Positions 41,129-50,273 of a stretch of DNA of 64,000 nt are shown in pieces. The stretch is from NCBI RefSeq assembly GCF_001468395.1, contig NZ_LNSG01000005.1:186001-250000 (forward strand), given 5' to 3'. The position numbers were made by a program, and so were the translations under genes. The notes below the pieces were generated by a model. That model made no database searches and had not been told where the DNA came from. It saw only the letters and a list, made by a program, of their open reading frames with translations. Origin of the DNA: Sphingopyxis sp. H073 (GTDB lineage: Bacteria > Pseudomonadota > Alphaproteobacteria > Sphingomonadales > Sphingomonadaceae). The number at the start of each line of letters is the position of its first letter. Positions within the stretch are counted from its first letter, which is position 1.

Positions 41129-41151
41129 GGGGACGCCGCCCCGGCGTCCCC
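41129..41151 (-). other. Perfect GC hairpin between SDR and DUF4328 genes
   Basis: GGGGACGCCG, loop CCC, CGGCGTCCCC: ten paired bases, no T-tract on either side. It lies 17 bases before the DUF4328 start. Could be an RNA stability or attenuation element; not a classical terminator. Confidence 0.6.
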
Positions 41152-41167
41152 GTGGAGGGCGATGCTA

Positions 41168-42076
41168 TCAGGCTCCGGCCAGCGCCTGCAAGGCGCGCAT
41201 CACGCCCATCGACTGCTCGGCGCCCGATTGCGGGACAATCTCGCCGTTGCGGTCGATGATCTTCTCCCACGCCGCGGCGACGCCCTCGGGCGTCCGCTCG
41301 CCTTCGGGCAGCGCGACGCCGGGGGTCATGGTGACATAGGCGGCGTGGAACGCCCCCGCGCCCGCGCCGACGATCATGTTCGTCGGGGCATCCTCGCTCA
41401 CCAGATACAGCGCCGCCGGGACGACATTCTCGGGCGTGAACTTCTCGAACAGTTCGGGCGGGAAAATGTCTTCGGTCATGCGCGTGCCCGCGACCGGCGC
41501 GATCGTGTTGCAGCGGATGTTGTACTTCGCGCCCTCGAGGTGGAGCGTCTTGGTCAGCCCCGCAAGGCCCAGCTTCGCCGCGCCGTAATTGGCCTGCCCG
41601 AAATTGCCGTAGAGGCCGGTCGAGGAGGCGGTCATCAGGATGCGGCCATAGGCCTGCTCGCGCATGATGTCCCACGCGGCCTTGGTGACATTGGCGCTGC
41701 CGAGCAGGTGGACCTTGACGACGAGGTCGAAGTCGGCGGGCTCCATCTTCGCGAAGCTCTTGTCGCGCAGGATGCCGGCGTTGTTGATGAGGACGTGGAC
41801 GCCGCCCCATTCTTCCTTCGCGCGTGCCACCATCTCGACCATCTGCTCATATTCGGTGACGCTGCCGCCGTTCGACATCGCGGTGCCGCCCGCCGCCCGG
41901 ATTTCCTCGACCACGGCGAGCGCCGCATCCGAATGGCCGGTGCCGTCGCGCGCGCCGCCGAGGTCGTTGACGACCACCTTCGCCCCGCGCCGCGCGAGTT
42001 CGAGCGCATAGGCGCGGCCGAGCCCGCCGCCCGCGCCGGTCACAATGGCAACACGTCCGTCAAATTTGATCGTCAT
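41168..42076 (-). CDS. SDR oxidoreductase, 3-hydroxyacyl-CoA dehydrogenase type (HSD17B4-like)
   Basis: 302 aa. Classical SDR: cofactor motif TGAGGGLGRAYAL near residue 13, VVNDLGG (NAD preference), NNAG, and catalytic Ser/Tyr/Lys in SSTGLYGNFGQANYGAAK. The long version with GARDGTGHSDAALAVVEEI and the C-terminal extension ending about residue 300 matches the dehydrogenase part of peroxisomal multifunctional enzyme 2. The expected substrate is a 3-hydroxyacyl-CoA in beta-oxidation; the substrate chain is unknown. Confidence 0.85.
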   Translation of the reverse strand: MTIKFDGRVAIVTGAGGGLGRAYALELARRGAKVVVNDLGGARDGTGHSDAALAVVEEIRAAGGTAMSNGGSVTEYEQMVEMVARAKEEWGGVHVLINNAGILRDKSFAKMEPADFDLVVKVHLLGSANVTKAAWDIMREQAYGRILMTASSTGLYGNFGQANYGAAKLGLAGLTKTLHLEGAKYNIRCNTIAPVAGTRMTEDIFPPELFEKFTPENVVPAALYLVSEDAPTNMIVGAGAGAFHAAYVTMTPGVALPEGERTPEGVAAAWEKIIDRNGEIVPQSGAEQSMGVMRALQALAGA

Positions 42077-42185
42077 GATGGTCTCCCTGGGGGGCAGCGA
42101 AAGGTTGCCCGATAAAACCGGAACGTCCTTACCCGTTCGGGCCCGGCAGGCAAGGGGTCAGGAAAATGAGTCGCTGCAACAAAAA

Positions 42186-42246
42186 TGTCATCGAAACGAC
42201 GTGCAAATGTCATTCTATTGTCATAGCGGCGCAGCGAGATTGTCAC
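42186..42246 (+). promoter_or_regulatory. PHO-box array upstream of the phosphate porin
   Basis: TGTCAT occurs at 42186, 42208 and 42219, and TGTCAC at 42241. Start-to-start distances are 22, 11 and 22 bases, all multiples of 11, the PhoB half-site period. The central pair TGTCAT-TCTAT-TGTCAT (42208-42224) is a full PHO box on the same strand as the porin, 47 bases before its ATG. Confidence 0.78.
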
Positions 42247-42270
42247 CTTTCGCAACGGAGCAAATCCCCC

Positions 42271-43641
42271 ATGCGTCACGTCCTTGCCGCCAGCCTGCTG
42301 GCGACCACGATGCTCAGCCTGCCGTCGACCGCCCATGCGCAGGCGATGTCGGCCGACGAAGCCGCCGCGCTCCGCGCCGAACTCGATGCGCTGAAGGCAA
42401 AGGTACAGACTCTCGAGGCGCGGCTCGACGCGGCAACGACCCCGTCCGCGCCCGCTCCGGCCCCCGTGATTGCTGCTCCGGCGCCCGCCGCGCCGAGCGT
42501 CACGGCCAAGCCCGCAACCGAAATCGCGTGGAAGGGTGCCCCCGAGCTCAAGACCGCCGACGGCTGGAGCTTCAAGCCGCGCGGCCGCCTGCAGGTCGAT
42601 GTCGCCAGCATCGACGCGCCCGCGGGGGTGACCGACACGCACGGCGGCCTCGCCACCGAATTTCGACGCGCCTATCTCGGCATGGAAGGCAAGATTCCGG
42701 GCGGTTTCGGCTATCGGATCGAGGCCGATTTCGCCAATAGCGCGGTCGATCTGACCGACGTGTATCTGACCTACGCGACCGGCCCGCTGACCGTCACGGC
42801 GGGGCAGCAAAAGCCCTTCTGGTCGCTCGACGAGCTAACCAGCGACCTCTTCACCTCGATGCTCGAGCGCGCGGCCTTCACGCAGGCCTTCGGCTTCGAA
42901 CGCCGCGTCGGGCTGTCGGCGCAATATAAGGGCAAGGCGCTGCTGCTGCAGGGCGGGGTGTTCGGCGACAATGCGAACGACCTCAACAGCGATTCGAACA
43001 ACAGCGTCAGCCTCGACGCGCGGGCGATCTGGATGCCGAAGTTCGGCAACACCCAGCTCCATCTCGGCGGCTCGGGCCACTGGCGCAACATCAACGACGC
43101 GCCCGCCGTGCGGTATGCGTCGCGGCCCTTCGTCCACACGACGAACAGCCGGATCGTCGACACGGGCACGTTCAACGCGACCAGCGAACGCGGCCTCGGC
43201 GTCGAAGCGGCTGCCCTCGCGGGCCCGTTCCACGTCGCGGGCGAAGGCTTCTGGCAGACCGCGCGCCGTCCGGGCTTTGCCGATCCGACCTTCTTCGGCG
43301 GTTATGCCGAGGTCGGCTATGTGCTGACGCGCGGCGACGCGCGCATCTACAAGGACGGCGCCTTCGACCGCCTCGCCCCGTCGCGTCCGATCAACGCCGG
43401 CGGCCCCGGCGCGATCGAGGTCAATGCGCGCTACGACTATCTCGACCTTAACGATGCGGGCATTGTCGGAGGCCGCCAGCGCACGCTCGGCGTGTCGCTC
43501 GTCTGGGCCCCGATCTCCTACGTCCGCCTCACCGCGAACTACGGCCGCCTGATGTTCGACGACGCCGCGATCGGCACCCCGACCGGCGACCGCGACTATT
43601 CGGCCGACGCCTTCGGCCTCCGCACGCAGATCGACTTCTGA
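42271..43641 (+). CDS. Phosphate-selective porin (OprO/OprP family)
   Basis: 456 aa from ATG 42271. Signal peptide (residues 1-25, SLPSTAHAQA), a short coiled coil (DEAAALRAELDALKAKVQTLE) for trimer assembly, an Ala/Pro linker, and a beta-barrel ending SADAFGLRTQIDF with C-terminal Phe. FRRAYLGMEGKIPGGFGYRI and TVTAGQQKPFWSLDELTSDL are typical of the porin O/P family. The upstream PHO boxes and the pst-pho genes downstream support a role in phosphate uptake under starvation. Confidence 0.9.
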   Translation: MRHVLAASLLATTMLSLPSTAHAQAMSADEAAALRAELDALKAKVQTLEARLDAATTPSAPAPAPVIAAPAPAAPSVTAKPATEIAWKGAPELKTADGWSFKPRGRLQVDVASIDAPAGVTDTHGGLATEFRRAYLGMEGKIPGGFGYRIEADFANSAVDLTDVYLTYATGPLTVTAGQQKPFWSLDELTSDLFTSMLERAAFTQAFGFERRVGLSAQYKGKALLLQGGVFGDNANDLNSDSNNSVSLDARAIWMPKFGNTQLHLGGSGHWRNINDAPAVRYASRPFVHTTNSRIVDTGTFNATSERGLGVEAAALAGPFHVAGEGFWQTARRPGFADPTFFGGYAEVGYVLTRGDARIYKDGAFDRLAPSRPINAGGPGAIEVNARYDYLDLNDAGIVGGRQRTLGVSLVWAPISYVRLTANYGRLMFDDAAIGTPTGDRDYSADAFGLRTQIDF

Positions 43642-43673
43642 TAGGGTCGGTATTTGGGGTGGATTCCCGACAC

Positions 43674-43748
43674 TCGTCACCCCGGACTTGATCCGGCGTC
43701 CAGAAGGCGAGGGTGGCCATGGATCCCGGATCAAGTCCGGGATGACGA
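43674..43748. repeat. Inverted repeat, CCGGACTTGATCCGG type (second copy)
   Basis: Arms 43674-43702 and 43720-43748, reverse complements with one or two mismatches, 17-base spacer. Same arm sequence as the copy at 30437-30516. Downstream of the porin gene. Confidence 0.9.
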
Positions 43749-43790
43749 AGAGGGACTGTCGGAATTGGGGTGGGAAGCGGACATCCTTCT

Positions 43791-43879
43791 GTGATCCCCG
43801 GCGAAAGCCGGGGCCCAGGGAATTCTCACACAAGCCTGGTGCTTTGCCGCTCTGGGCCCCGGCTTTCGCCGGGGATCAC
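43791..43879. repeat. Inverted repeat, CCCCGGCGAAAGCCGGGG type
   Basis: Perfect 28-base arms 43791-43818 and 43852-43879 with a 33-base spacer; each arm contains CCCCGGC-GAAA-GCCGGGG. Lies in tandem with the preceding element, both between the convergent porin and phoB genes. Confidence 0.9.
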
Positions 43880-43951
43880 AATGCCCGCAACCGATCGAAC
43901 CCGCTCATCGCAGCCAGATCGGCGGCAAATGAAACACCCCGACCGAAATTC

Positions 43952-44650
43952 TCAGATGCTCTTCCCGGCATCCAGCGCATAACCCGCCGAGCGCACGGTG
44001 CGGATGATATCCGCCGTGCCCGGCAGGTTGATCGCCTTGCGCAGGCGGCGGATATGGACGTCCACGGTGCGCAGTTCGATGTCGCTGTCCTGGCCCCACA
44101 CGCTGTCGAGCAATTGCCCGCGCGAAAAGACGCGCCCCGGATGCTCCATGAAATGACGCAGCAGGCGAAACTCGGTCGGACCCATCGCGACGATCTGGCC
44201 GCCCCGCACCACCTTGTGCGCGACCGAGTCCAGTTCGATATCGGCATAGGCGAGCAGCTCGCCCGCCAGCGCCGGGCGCAGGCGGCGCAGCACCGCCGAG
44301 ACGCGCGCGACGAGTTCGCGCGGGCTGAACGGCTTGGTGACATAATCGTCGGCGCCGGTTTCGAGGCCGCGGATGCGATCCTCTTCCTCGCCGCGCGCGG
44401 TGAGCATGATGATCGGGACGTTCGCCGACTTGGGGTTGCGGCGCAGGCGCCGGCAGACCTCGATCCCCGGCAGGCTCTCGATCATCCAGTCGAGCAGAAC
44501 GATGTCGGGCACGCGTTCCTCGACGAGGACGAGCGCCTGCTCGCCGTCGGGGGTCTGGCGGACCGAAAAGCCCTCGCGTGCGAAGTGCCAGACGATCAGC
44601 TCGGCGATCGCCTCGTCGTCCTCGATCAGCAGCAGGTCGGGCTGCGGCAT
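43952..44650 (-). CDS. phoB: Phosphate regulon response regulator PhoB
   Basis: 232 aa OmpR-class regulator: LLIEDDEAIAELIVWHFARE, phosphoacceptor in PDIVLLDWMIESLPG (about Asp54), DDYVTKPFSPRELVAR, and a winged helix with VDVHIRRLRKAINLPG. Named PhoB from its place at the end of pstS-C-A-B-phoU and the PHO boxes at both ends of the region. Start shares one base with the phoU stop. Its usual kinase PhoR is not in the window. Confidence 0.92.
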   Translation of the reverse strand: MPQPDLLLIEDDEAIAELIVWHFAREGFSVRQTPDGEQALVLVEERVPDIVLLDWMIESLPGIEVCRRLRRNPKSANVPIIMLTARGEEEDRIRGLETGADDYVTKPFSPRELVARVSAVLRRLRPALAGELLAYADIELDSVAHKVVRGGQIVAMGPTEFRLLRHFMEHPGRVFSRGQLLDSVWGQDSDIELRTVDVHIRRLRKAINLPGTADIIRTVRSAGYALDAGKSI

Positions 44651-45372
44651 CAGCCCTTCTCCTGCCCCGAGGAGGCCGCGCCTTCGGGCGTCTCGCCGCG
44701 TTCGCGTTCCTCCATCCGCTCGCCGGTCACGACATAATAGACCATTTCGGCGATGTTCGTCGCATGGTCGCCCATGCGCTCGAGGTTCTTGGCGACGAAC
44801 AGCAAATGCGCGCTCTCGGTGATGTGCTTCGGATTTTCCATCATGAAGGTGACGAGCGTGCGGAAGATGCTGTTGTAGAAATCGTCGACATTCTTGTCGC
44901 GAACCGTCACGCGCACGGCGAGTTCGGCGTCGCGCGCCGCGAAGCTGTCGAGCGCGTCGTGGATGAGTTCGGCGACGTTCGACGACATCGACATCAGCAG
45001 CGGGATCGACTCGATCGACCGCGTCTGGTCCATCAGCGCGACGCGCTTCGCGATATTCTTCGCATAATCGCCGATCCGCTCGACGACCGAGACGATCTTC
45101 AGCGCCGCGATCATCTCGCGCAGATCGTCGGCCATCGGTGCGCGCAGCGCGATCGTCTGCGTCGTGAGCTGCTCGATCTCGGCTTCGAGCGCGTCGATCT
45201 TCTTGTCGTCGCGCACGACCTGCGCCGCAAGGTCGAGGTCGCCATTGTTCAGCGCGCTCATGGCCTGCAGCAACGCCTGTTCGGCGCGCCCGCCCATTTC
45301 GCTGATCAGGCCGCGGAGGCGGTTCAGATCCTCGTCGAACGCCTTGACGGTATGATCGTTGGTAACTGCCAT
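44650..45372 (-). CDS. phoU: Phosphate transport/signalling regulator PhoU
   Basis: 240 aa, two PhoU helical repeats. Conserved metal-binding segments appear in each half: VVERIGDYAKNIAKRV and NLERMGDHATNIAEMV. Cytoplasmic protein linking the Pst transporter to PhoR and damping the regulon when phosphate is high. 25 bases after pstB, coupled with phoB. Confidence 0.96.
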   Translation of the reverse strand: MAVTNDHTVKAFDEDLNRLRGLISEMGGRAEQALLQAMSALNNGDLDLAAQVVRDDKKIDALEAEIEQLTTQTIALRAPMADDLREMIAALKIVSVVERIGDYAKNIAKRVALMDQTRSIESIPLLMSMSSNVAELIHDALDSFAARDAELAVRVTVRDKNVDDFYNSIFRTLVTFMMENPKHITESAHLLFVAKNLERMGDHATNIAEMVYYVVTGERMEERERGETPEGAASSGQEKG

Positions 45373-45397
45373 TGCTTCGTCCTTGTTCGGCCGGGGT

Positions 45398-46180
45398 TTA
45401 GCCGTAGCGGCCGGTGATATAGTCCTTGGTGCGTTCTTGCTTCGGGTTGGTGAAGATGTCGGTGGTCCTGCCGTACTCGACCAACGTCCCGAGGTGGAAA
45501 AAGGCGGTGCGCTGCGACACGCGGGCCGCCTGCTGCATGTTGTGGGTGACGATCACGATCGCATATTTGCCGCGCAGTTCGTGGATCAGTTCCTCGATCT
45601 TCGCGGTCGCGATCGGGTCGAGCGCCGAGCAGGGCTCGTCCATCAGGATGACTTCGGGGTCGACCGCGATCGCGCGCGCGATGCACAGGCGCTGCTGCTG
45701 GCCGCCCGACAGCGCGGTGCCGCTCTCGCCCAGCCGGTCCTTGACCTCGTCCCACAGACCGGCGCGCACCAGCGCGCGCTCGACGATGACGTCGAGGTCC
45801 GCCTTCGACGGCGCCAGGCCGTGGATGCGCGGACCGTAACCGACATTGTCATAGATCGACTTGGGGAAGGGGTTCGGTTTCTGGAACACCATGCCGACGC
45901 GCGCGCGCAGCTGCACGACGTCCATCGACGGCGCATAGATGTCCTCGCCGTCGAGCAGGATCGTGCCGGTGACGCGCGCGCTGGCGACCGTGTCGTTCAT
46001 GCGGTTGAGCGAACGCAGGAAGGTCGACTTGCCGCAGCCCGACGGGCCGATGAAGGCGGTGACCAGGTCGGTCCCGACGTCGATCGACACGTCGTTGATC
46101 GCCTGCTTTTGCCCATAGAAGACGTCGACGCCCTTGGCGGTCATCTTGGGGTCGGCGATGGTCAAATCATCTTGGGTCAT
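45398..46180 (-). CDS. pstB: Phosphate ABC transporter ATP-binding protein
   Basis: 260 aa from ATG 46180 (a GTG two codons earlier is possible). Walker [11 protein letters not shown]-loop [16 protein letters not shown], signature [16 protein letters not shown], Walker [14 protein letters not shown] and H-loop THNMQQA. Energises phosphate import. Two bases behind pstA. Confidence 0.97.
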   Translation of the reverse strand: MTQDDLTIADPKMTAKGVDVFYGQKQAINDVSIDVGTDLVTAFIGPSGCGKSTFLRSLNRMNDTVASARVTGTILLDGEDIYAPSMDVVQLRARVGMVFQKPNPFPKSIYDNVGYGPRIHGLAPSKADLDVIVERALVRAGLWDEVKDRLGESGTALSGGQQQRLCIARAIAVDPEVILMDEPCSALDPIATAKIEELIHELRGKYAIVIVTHNMQQAARVSQRTAFFHLGTLVEYGRTTDIFTNPKQERTKDYITGRYG

Positions 46181-46182
46181 GG

Positions 46183-47439
46183 TCACCAGCGTTTTTCGAA
46201 CTTGTTGCGAAGATAGATCGCCAGCGCGTTCATCGACAGCAGCACGATGAGCAGCACGATGATCGCGGCGGAGGTCTTCTCGACGAAGCCCCGGTCGACT
46301 TCGTCCGACCAGAGGAAGATCTGCATCGGCAGCACCGTCGAGGGCGAACAGATGCCGCCCGGCACGTCGCCGATAAAGGCGCGCATCCCCACGAGGAGCA
46401 GCGGCGCGGTCTCGCCCAGCGCGCGCGCCATGCCGATGATCGTGCCGGTCAGGATGCCGGGGAGCGCGAGCGGCAGGACATGATGGAACACCACCTGCAC
46501 CGGGCTCGCCCCGACGCCGAGCGCGGCGTCGCGGATCGAGGGCGGCACCGCCTTGATCGCGTTGCGGCTGGCGATGACGATCACCGGCATCGTCATCAGC
46601 GCCAGCGTCAGCCCGCCGACGAGCGGGCTCGCCTGGCAGATGCCGAACCAGTTGATGAACACCGCCAGCGCGAGCAGGCCGAAGATGATCGACGGCACCG
46701 CGGCGAGGTTGTTGATCGACACTTCGATGAGGTCGGTCCAGCGGTTCTTCGGCGCATATTCCTCGAGATACAGCGCGGCGAGCACCCCGGTCGGAAAGGC
46801 GATCAGGAAGGCGATGAAGATCGTCAGCACCGACCCCTTGAGCGCCCCCCAGATGCCCGCAACCGCGGGATCGGTCGCGTCGGCATTCTTGAAGAAGGGC
46901 CAATGGATGCCGGTCGACAGCTTGCCGTCGCGCTGCAGCGCGTCGACCTTCGCCCCCAGCGCGCCTTTCGCGCCTTCCTTGGCGGCGATGTCGACTTCGG
47001 ACGAGGCGGGGAGATGGAAGACCGTCTTGCCCTGCAGGATCGCGGGGTCGGCCTTGATTTGCTTGCGCACTTCTTTCCACGCATTTTCGCTGATCATCTT
47101 CGCGCCCTCGGCGCCCAGCGCCTCGCCGGCGGCGAAGGCGACGATGTCGGCGAGCCCCGCATTCGCGATCGCCTGATCGGCGTCGGCATCGCCGAGCCGC
47201 GACGCATCGACCGTCAGCGGCATCGCCTTGAAGTCGATCGGCACCTCGACGTTCGTATAGGTGAAGCCGCGCAGGCCGTTGCCGACCATCACGAACAGCA
47301 GGAAGGCGAGGAAAAAGCCCGAGAGCAGCACCGCGCCCAGCCCGAACAGCTTGAAGCGGCGCTCGGCGGCATAGCGGCCCGCGATGCGCTTCTGCATCGC
47401 GGCGCCTTTCCAGTCGGTCGGGGCGGTGTCCCTATTCAT
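46183..47439 (-). CDS. pstA: Phosphate ABC transporter permease PstA
   Basis: 418 aa. One N-terminal membrane helix and a periplasmic DUF3333-type region (about 60-195) lengthen this beyond E. coli PstA, as is common in alphaproteobacteria. The permease core follows, with [20 protein letters not shown] and the ABC-contact loop [20 protein letters not shown]. Overlaps the pstC stop by eight bases. Confidence 0.95.
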   Translation of the reverse strand: MNRDTAPTDWKGAAMQKRIAGRYAAERRFKLFGLGAVLLSGFFLAFLLFVMVGNGLRGFTYTNVEVPIDFKAMPLTVDASRLGDADADQAIANAGLADIVAFAAGEALGAEGAKMISENAWKEVRKQIKADPAILQGKTVFHLPASSEVDIAAKEGAKGALGAKVDALQRDGKLSTGIHWPFFKNADATDPAVAGIWGALKGSVLTIFIAFLIAFPTGVLAALYLEEYAPKNRWTDLIEVSINNLAAVPSIIFGLLALAVFINWFGICQASPLVGGLTLALMTMPVIVIASRNAIKAVPPSIRDAALGVGASPVQVVFHHVLPLALPGILTGTIIGMARALGETAPLLLVGMRAFIGDVPGGICSPSTVLPMQIFLWSDEVDRGFVEKTSAAIIVLLIVLLSMNALAIYLRNKFEKRW

Positions 47440-48808
47440 AAGCTTCGCGATACTTTTTGACGATGCGCAGCGCGACGATGTTGAGCAGCAAGGTCACGAT
47501 GAACAGCACGAGGCCGAGCGCGAAGGCGGCGAGCGTCTTGGCGCTGTCGAATTCCTGGTCGCCGGTGAGCAGCTTGACGATCTGCGCGGTCACCGTGGTG
47601 ACGCTGGCGAAGGGGTTGGCGGTGAGGTTGGCGGAGAGGCCCGCGGCCATCACCACGATCATCGTCTCGCCGATCGCGCGGCTGACCGCGAGCAGGATGC
47701 CGCCCATCACGCCCGGCAGCGCGGCGGGGATCAGCACCTGGCGGATCGTCTCGTTCGGCGTCGCGCCGAGCGCGAGCGATCCGTCGCGCATCGCCTGCGG
47801 CACCGCGTTGATGCTGTCGTCGGCCATCGACGAAACGAAGGGGATGATCATCACGCCCATGACGATCCCCGCGGCGAGCGCGCTTTCGGTCGAGGCGTTC
47901 GGAATGCCCAGCATCACCGCGAATTCGCGCAGGGCAGGGGCGACGGTCAGCGCCGCGAAATAGCCGTACACCACCGTCGGCACGCCCGCGAGGATCTCGA
48001 GCAGCGGCTTCACCCAGCGGCGCACGCGCGGCGCGGCATATTGCGTCAGATACACCGCGGTCATCATCCCGATCGGGATCGCGACGATCATCGCGATGAT
48101 CGCGCCGATCAGCACCGTACCCCAGAACAGCGGGATGCCGCCGAAGGTATCGGGCTGCGGCGCGCCGCTCGTCGGCGCCCATGTCGTCCCGAACAAGAGC
48201 TCGGCGGGCGAGACGAGGCGGAAGAAGCGGATCGATTCGAACAGCAAGGACAGCACGATGCCGAAGGTCGTCAGGATCGCCACCAGCGACGCGAGCAGCA
48301 GCACCGCCATGACGATCTTCTCGACCCGCGTCCGCGCGCGAAAATCGGGCCGGATCCGCGTGAAGGCGTAGAGCCCGCCCGCCAGCGCCAGCGCCAGCAT
48401 CGCGGCGATGCCGATCCACGCATAGAAATGCGTCGCGTCGGCATAGGGCTGGACCAGCGGCGCCGCGGCGGGAATCCGCACCGCGGCCTGCGCGCCCTGC
48501 GCGACATTGCGCGCGTCGGACAGGATCGCGCCGCGCTCGAAGCCGAAGGCGGGCAGCCCCTGCGCCGCCTCGCTCGCGAGCACGCTGTTGGTGATCAGGC
48601 CGGGCGACACCGCCGACCAGACGGCAAGGAAGATCGCGGCGGGGGCGAACAGCCACAGCGCGACGTACCAGCCGTGATATTGCGGGCGCGAATGCAGCTT
48701 GGCGTGCGCGCGGCCCGCCAGCATCAGCGAGCGCGCCCGGCCGGCAAGCCAGCCGATCAGGGCAAGCCCCGCGATCAGCAGCAGTAAGGCGGCGGCGTTG
48801 AAAGTCAC
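47432..48808 (-). CDS. pstC: Phosphate ABC transporter permease PstC
   Basis: 458 aa from GTG 48808, with GGGGACACA upstream; the frame extends to 48844 without a better start. An N-terminal set of helices plus a periplasmic segment (about 75-130) precedes the permease core with LEILAGVPTVVYGYFAALTV and the ABC-contact loop MRDGSLALGATPNETIRQVL. Forms the channel with PstA. Separated from pstS by 264 bases that hold a palindromic element. Confidence 0.95.
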   Translation of the reverse strand: MTFNAAALLLLIAGLALIGWLAGRARSLMLAGRAHAKLHSRPQYHGWYVALWLFAPAAIFLAVWSAVSPGLITNSVLASEAAQGLPAFGFERGAILSDARNVAQGAQAAVRIPAAAPLVQPYADATHFYAWIGIAAMLALALAGGLYAFTRIRPDFRARTRVEKIVMAVLLLASLVAILTTFGIVLSLLFESIRFFRLVSPAELLFGTTWAPTSGAPQPDTFGGIPLFWGTVLIGAIIAMIVAIPIGMMTAVYLTQYAAPRVRRWVKPLLEILAGVPTVVYGYFAALTVAPALREFAVMLGIPNASTESALAAGIVMGVMIIPFVSSMADDSINAVPQAMRDGSLALGATPNETIRQVLIPAALPGVMGGILLAVSRAIGETMIVVMAAGLSANLTANPFASVTTVTAQIVKLLTGDQEFDSAKTLAAFALGLVLFIVTLLLNIVALRIVKKYREAYE

Positions 48809-48913
48809 TGTGTCCCCGTTATCCTGTCCGGATCCCCCCGTCACCCCAAGCGGTATGACGTGGCAGTTTCATGACTCTGCGTCACAATTTCCAAAATCAC
48901 CGGATCTGCCAAT

Positions 48914-48997
48914 CCCGTTCGCATCGAGCGAAGTCGAGATGCCCCTCGACCATGCGCCGACCCGATGGGTGTCTCGACTTCGCTCGACACGAACGGG
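48914..48997. repeat. Inverted repeat, TCGAGCGAAGTCGAGA type, between pstS and pstC
   Basis: Arms 48914-48940 and 48971-48997 match as reverse complements at about 24 of 27 positions, 30-base spacer. It lies inside the pst operon between pstS and pstC, where a hairpin could protect or end the abundant pstS message, as REP-type elements do elsewhere. The rest of the 48809-49072 gap shows no gene. Confidence 0.85.
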
Positions 48998-49072
48998 GTG
49001 GGAAGGTGACGTAAAAAACGGTGGCCGGGGAAGGGGATGTGGGCCCCTCCCTCCGGCCACCCGCGGGGGAGA

Positions 49073-50134
49073 TTACTTCAGCTCCGCGCCGTCCAGCACG
49101 GTCATGCCCTTGGCGTTCGCCGCGGCCTTGTCCGCGACGTCCTTCGGCGACACGACGAGGCCCTTGGCGGCGAGGTAGCCGCCCGCCGCCGCGCCCTTCA
49201 GGAATTCGGTGACATATTCGGCGAGGCCGGGGATCACGCCGACATGCGCTTTCTTGACATAGATGAACAGCGGGCGCGAACCCGGATAGCTGCCGTCGGC
49301 GATCGCGGCATAGGTCGGCGCCACGCCCTGCACCGGCACCGCCTTGATCTTGTCCTTGTTGGCGTCGAGATAGCTGAAGCCGAAGATGCCCAGGCTGTCG
49401 GGGTTCTTGTCCAGCTTCGAGATGATGAGGTTATCATTCTCGCCCTGCTCGACATAGAAGGGCGCGCCGCGCAGCGCGGTGCACACCTCTTCATGCTTGT
49501 CCTTGTCGCTGTCCTTCAGCGCCTTCATCTCGGGGTTGGCGTCGCAGCCCTTGCCGAGGATCAGCTCCTTGAACGCATCGTACGTGCCGCTGGTCGACGG
49601 CGGCCCGAAGACCGAGATGGCGACCGCGGGCAGCGCCGGGTTGACGTCCTTCCACGTCTTCGCGGTGTTCGGCTTGCCATAGGGGTTGGCAGCCAGAGCC
49701 TTATAGACGTCTTCTTCCGACAGCTTGAAGCCGGGGCCGCGCTGCGCTTCGCCCAGCGCGATGCCGTCGATGCCGACCTGGATTTCGACGATGTCCTTGA
49801 CGCCATTCTTGGCGCAGGTGTCGAATTCCTTCTTCTTCATGCGGCGCGAAGCGTTCGCGATGTCGGGGGTGTCGCCGCCGACGCCGGCGCAGAAACGCTC
49901 GAAGCCGCCGCCGGTGCCGGTCGAATCGATCTTCGGCACCTTGTTGCCCGTCGCCTCGGCGAATTTTTCGCCGACCGCGGTAGCAAAGGGATAGACGGTC
50001 GAGGAGCCGACGGCGCTGATATAATCGCGCGCGGCACCGCCCGAGGACGCCTGATCCTGACAAGCCGAAAGCGCCAGCGCGGCGGTCGCGGCGCAGGCGA
50101 GCAGGCCGGTGATGCGGGCAAATTTCTTCACCAT
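49073..50134 (-). CDS. pstS: Phosphate-binding lipoprotein PstS
   Basis: 353 aa from ATG 50134. Signal peptide ends in the lipobox LSAC (Cys25), so it is a lipid-anchored binding protein. ISAVGSSTVYPFATAVGEKF and DSTGTGGGFERFCAG form the phosphate-binding loops; DIANASRRMKKKEFDTC follows, and PSTSGTYDAFKELIL comes later. Delivers phosphate to PstCA. Preceded by a PHO box at 50215-50231. Confidence 0.96.
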   Translation of the reverse strand: MVKKFARITGLLACAATAALALSACQDQASSGGAARDYISAVGSSTVYPFATAVGEKFAEATGNKVPKIDSTGTGGGFERFCAGVGGDTPDIANASRRMKKKEFDTCAKNGVKDIVEIQVGIDGIALGEAQRGPGFKLSEEDVYKALAANPYGKPNTAKTWKDVNPALPAVAISVFGPPSTSGTYDAFKELILGKGCDANPEMKALKDSDKDKHEEVCTALRGAPFYVEQGENDNLIISKLDKNPDSLGIFGFSYLDANKDKIKAVPVQGVAPTYAAIADGSYPGSRPLFIYVKKAHVGVIPGLAEYVTEFLKGAAAGGYLAAKGLVVSPKDVADKAAANAKGMTVLDGAELK

Positions 50135-50214
50135 GAAATGATCCTGTCGGGGGTCGTTACCGAACCAAGCCGCCACCCCCGCGGCGACTCGCTGAGGGCC
50201 ATTTGGGGGTTTTG

Positions 50215-50231
50215 TGTGACGCGTTTGTGAC
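50215..50231 (-). promoter_or_regulatory. PHO box for pstS
   Basis: On the minus strand the sequence reads CTGTCACAAACGCGTCACA, two half-sites 11 bases apart, matching the PhoB consensus with small deviations. It lies 81-97 bases before the pstS ATG. Expected to drive pstS-pstC-pstA-pstB-phoU-phoB under phosphate starvation. Confidence 0.75.
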
Positions 50232-50237
50232 AGTTGG

Positions 50238-50254
50238 TGTCATGGAAGTGTCAT
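50238..50254 (+). promoter_or_regulatory. Second PHO box, facing away from pstS
   Basis: TGTCAT-GGAAG-TGTCAT on the plus strand, period 11 and a closer match than the pstS box, but oriented to the right. No rightward gene follows; the next bases are the 3' end of the foreign cassette read from the other strand. Either it helps PhoB bind cooperatively at pstS or it is left from a displaced divergent gene. Confidence 0.65.
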
Positions 50255-50273
50255 GGACTATTTCGTCGTGGCG

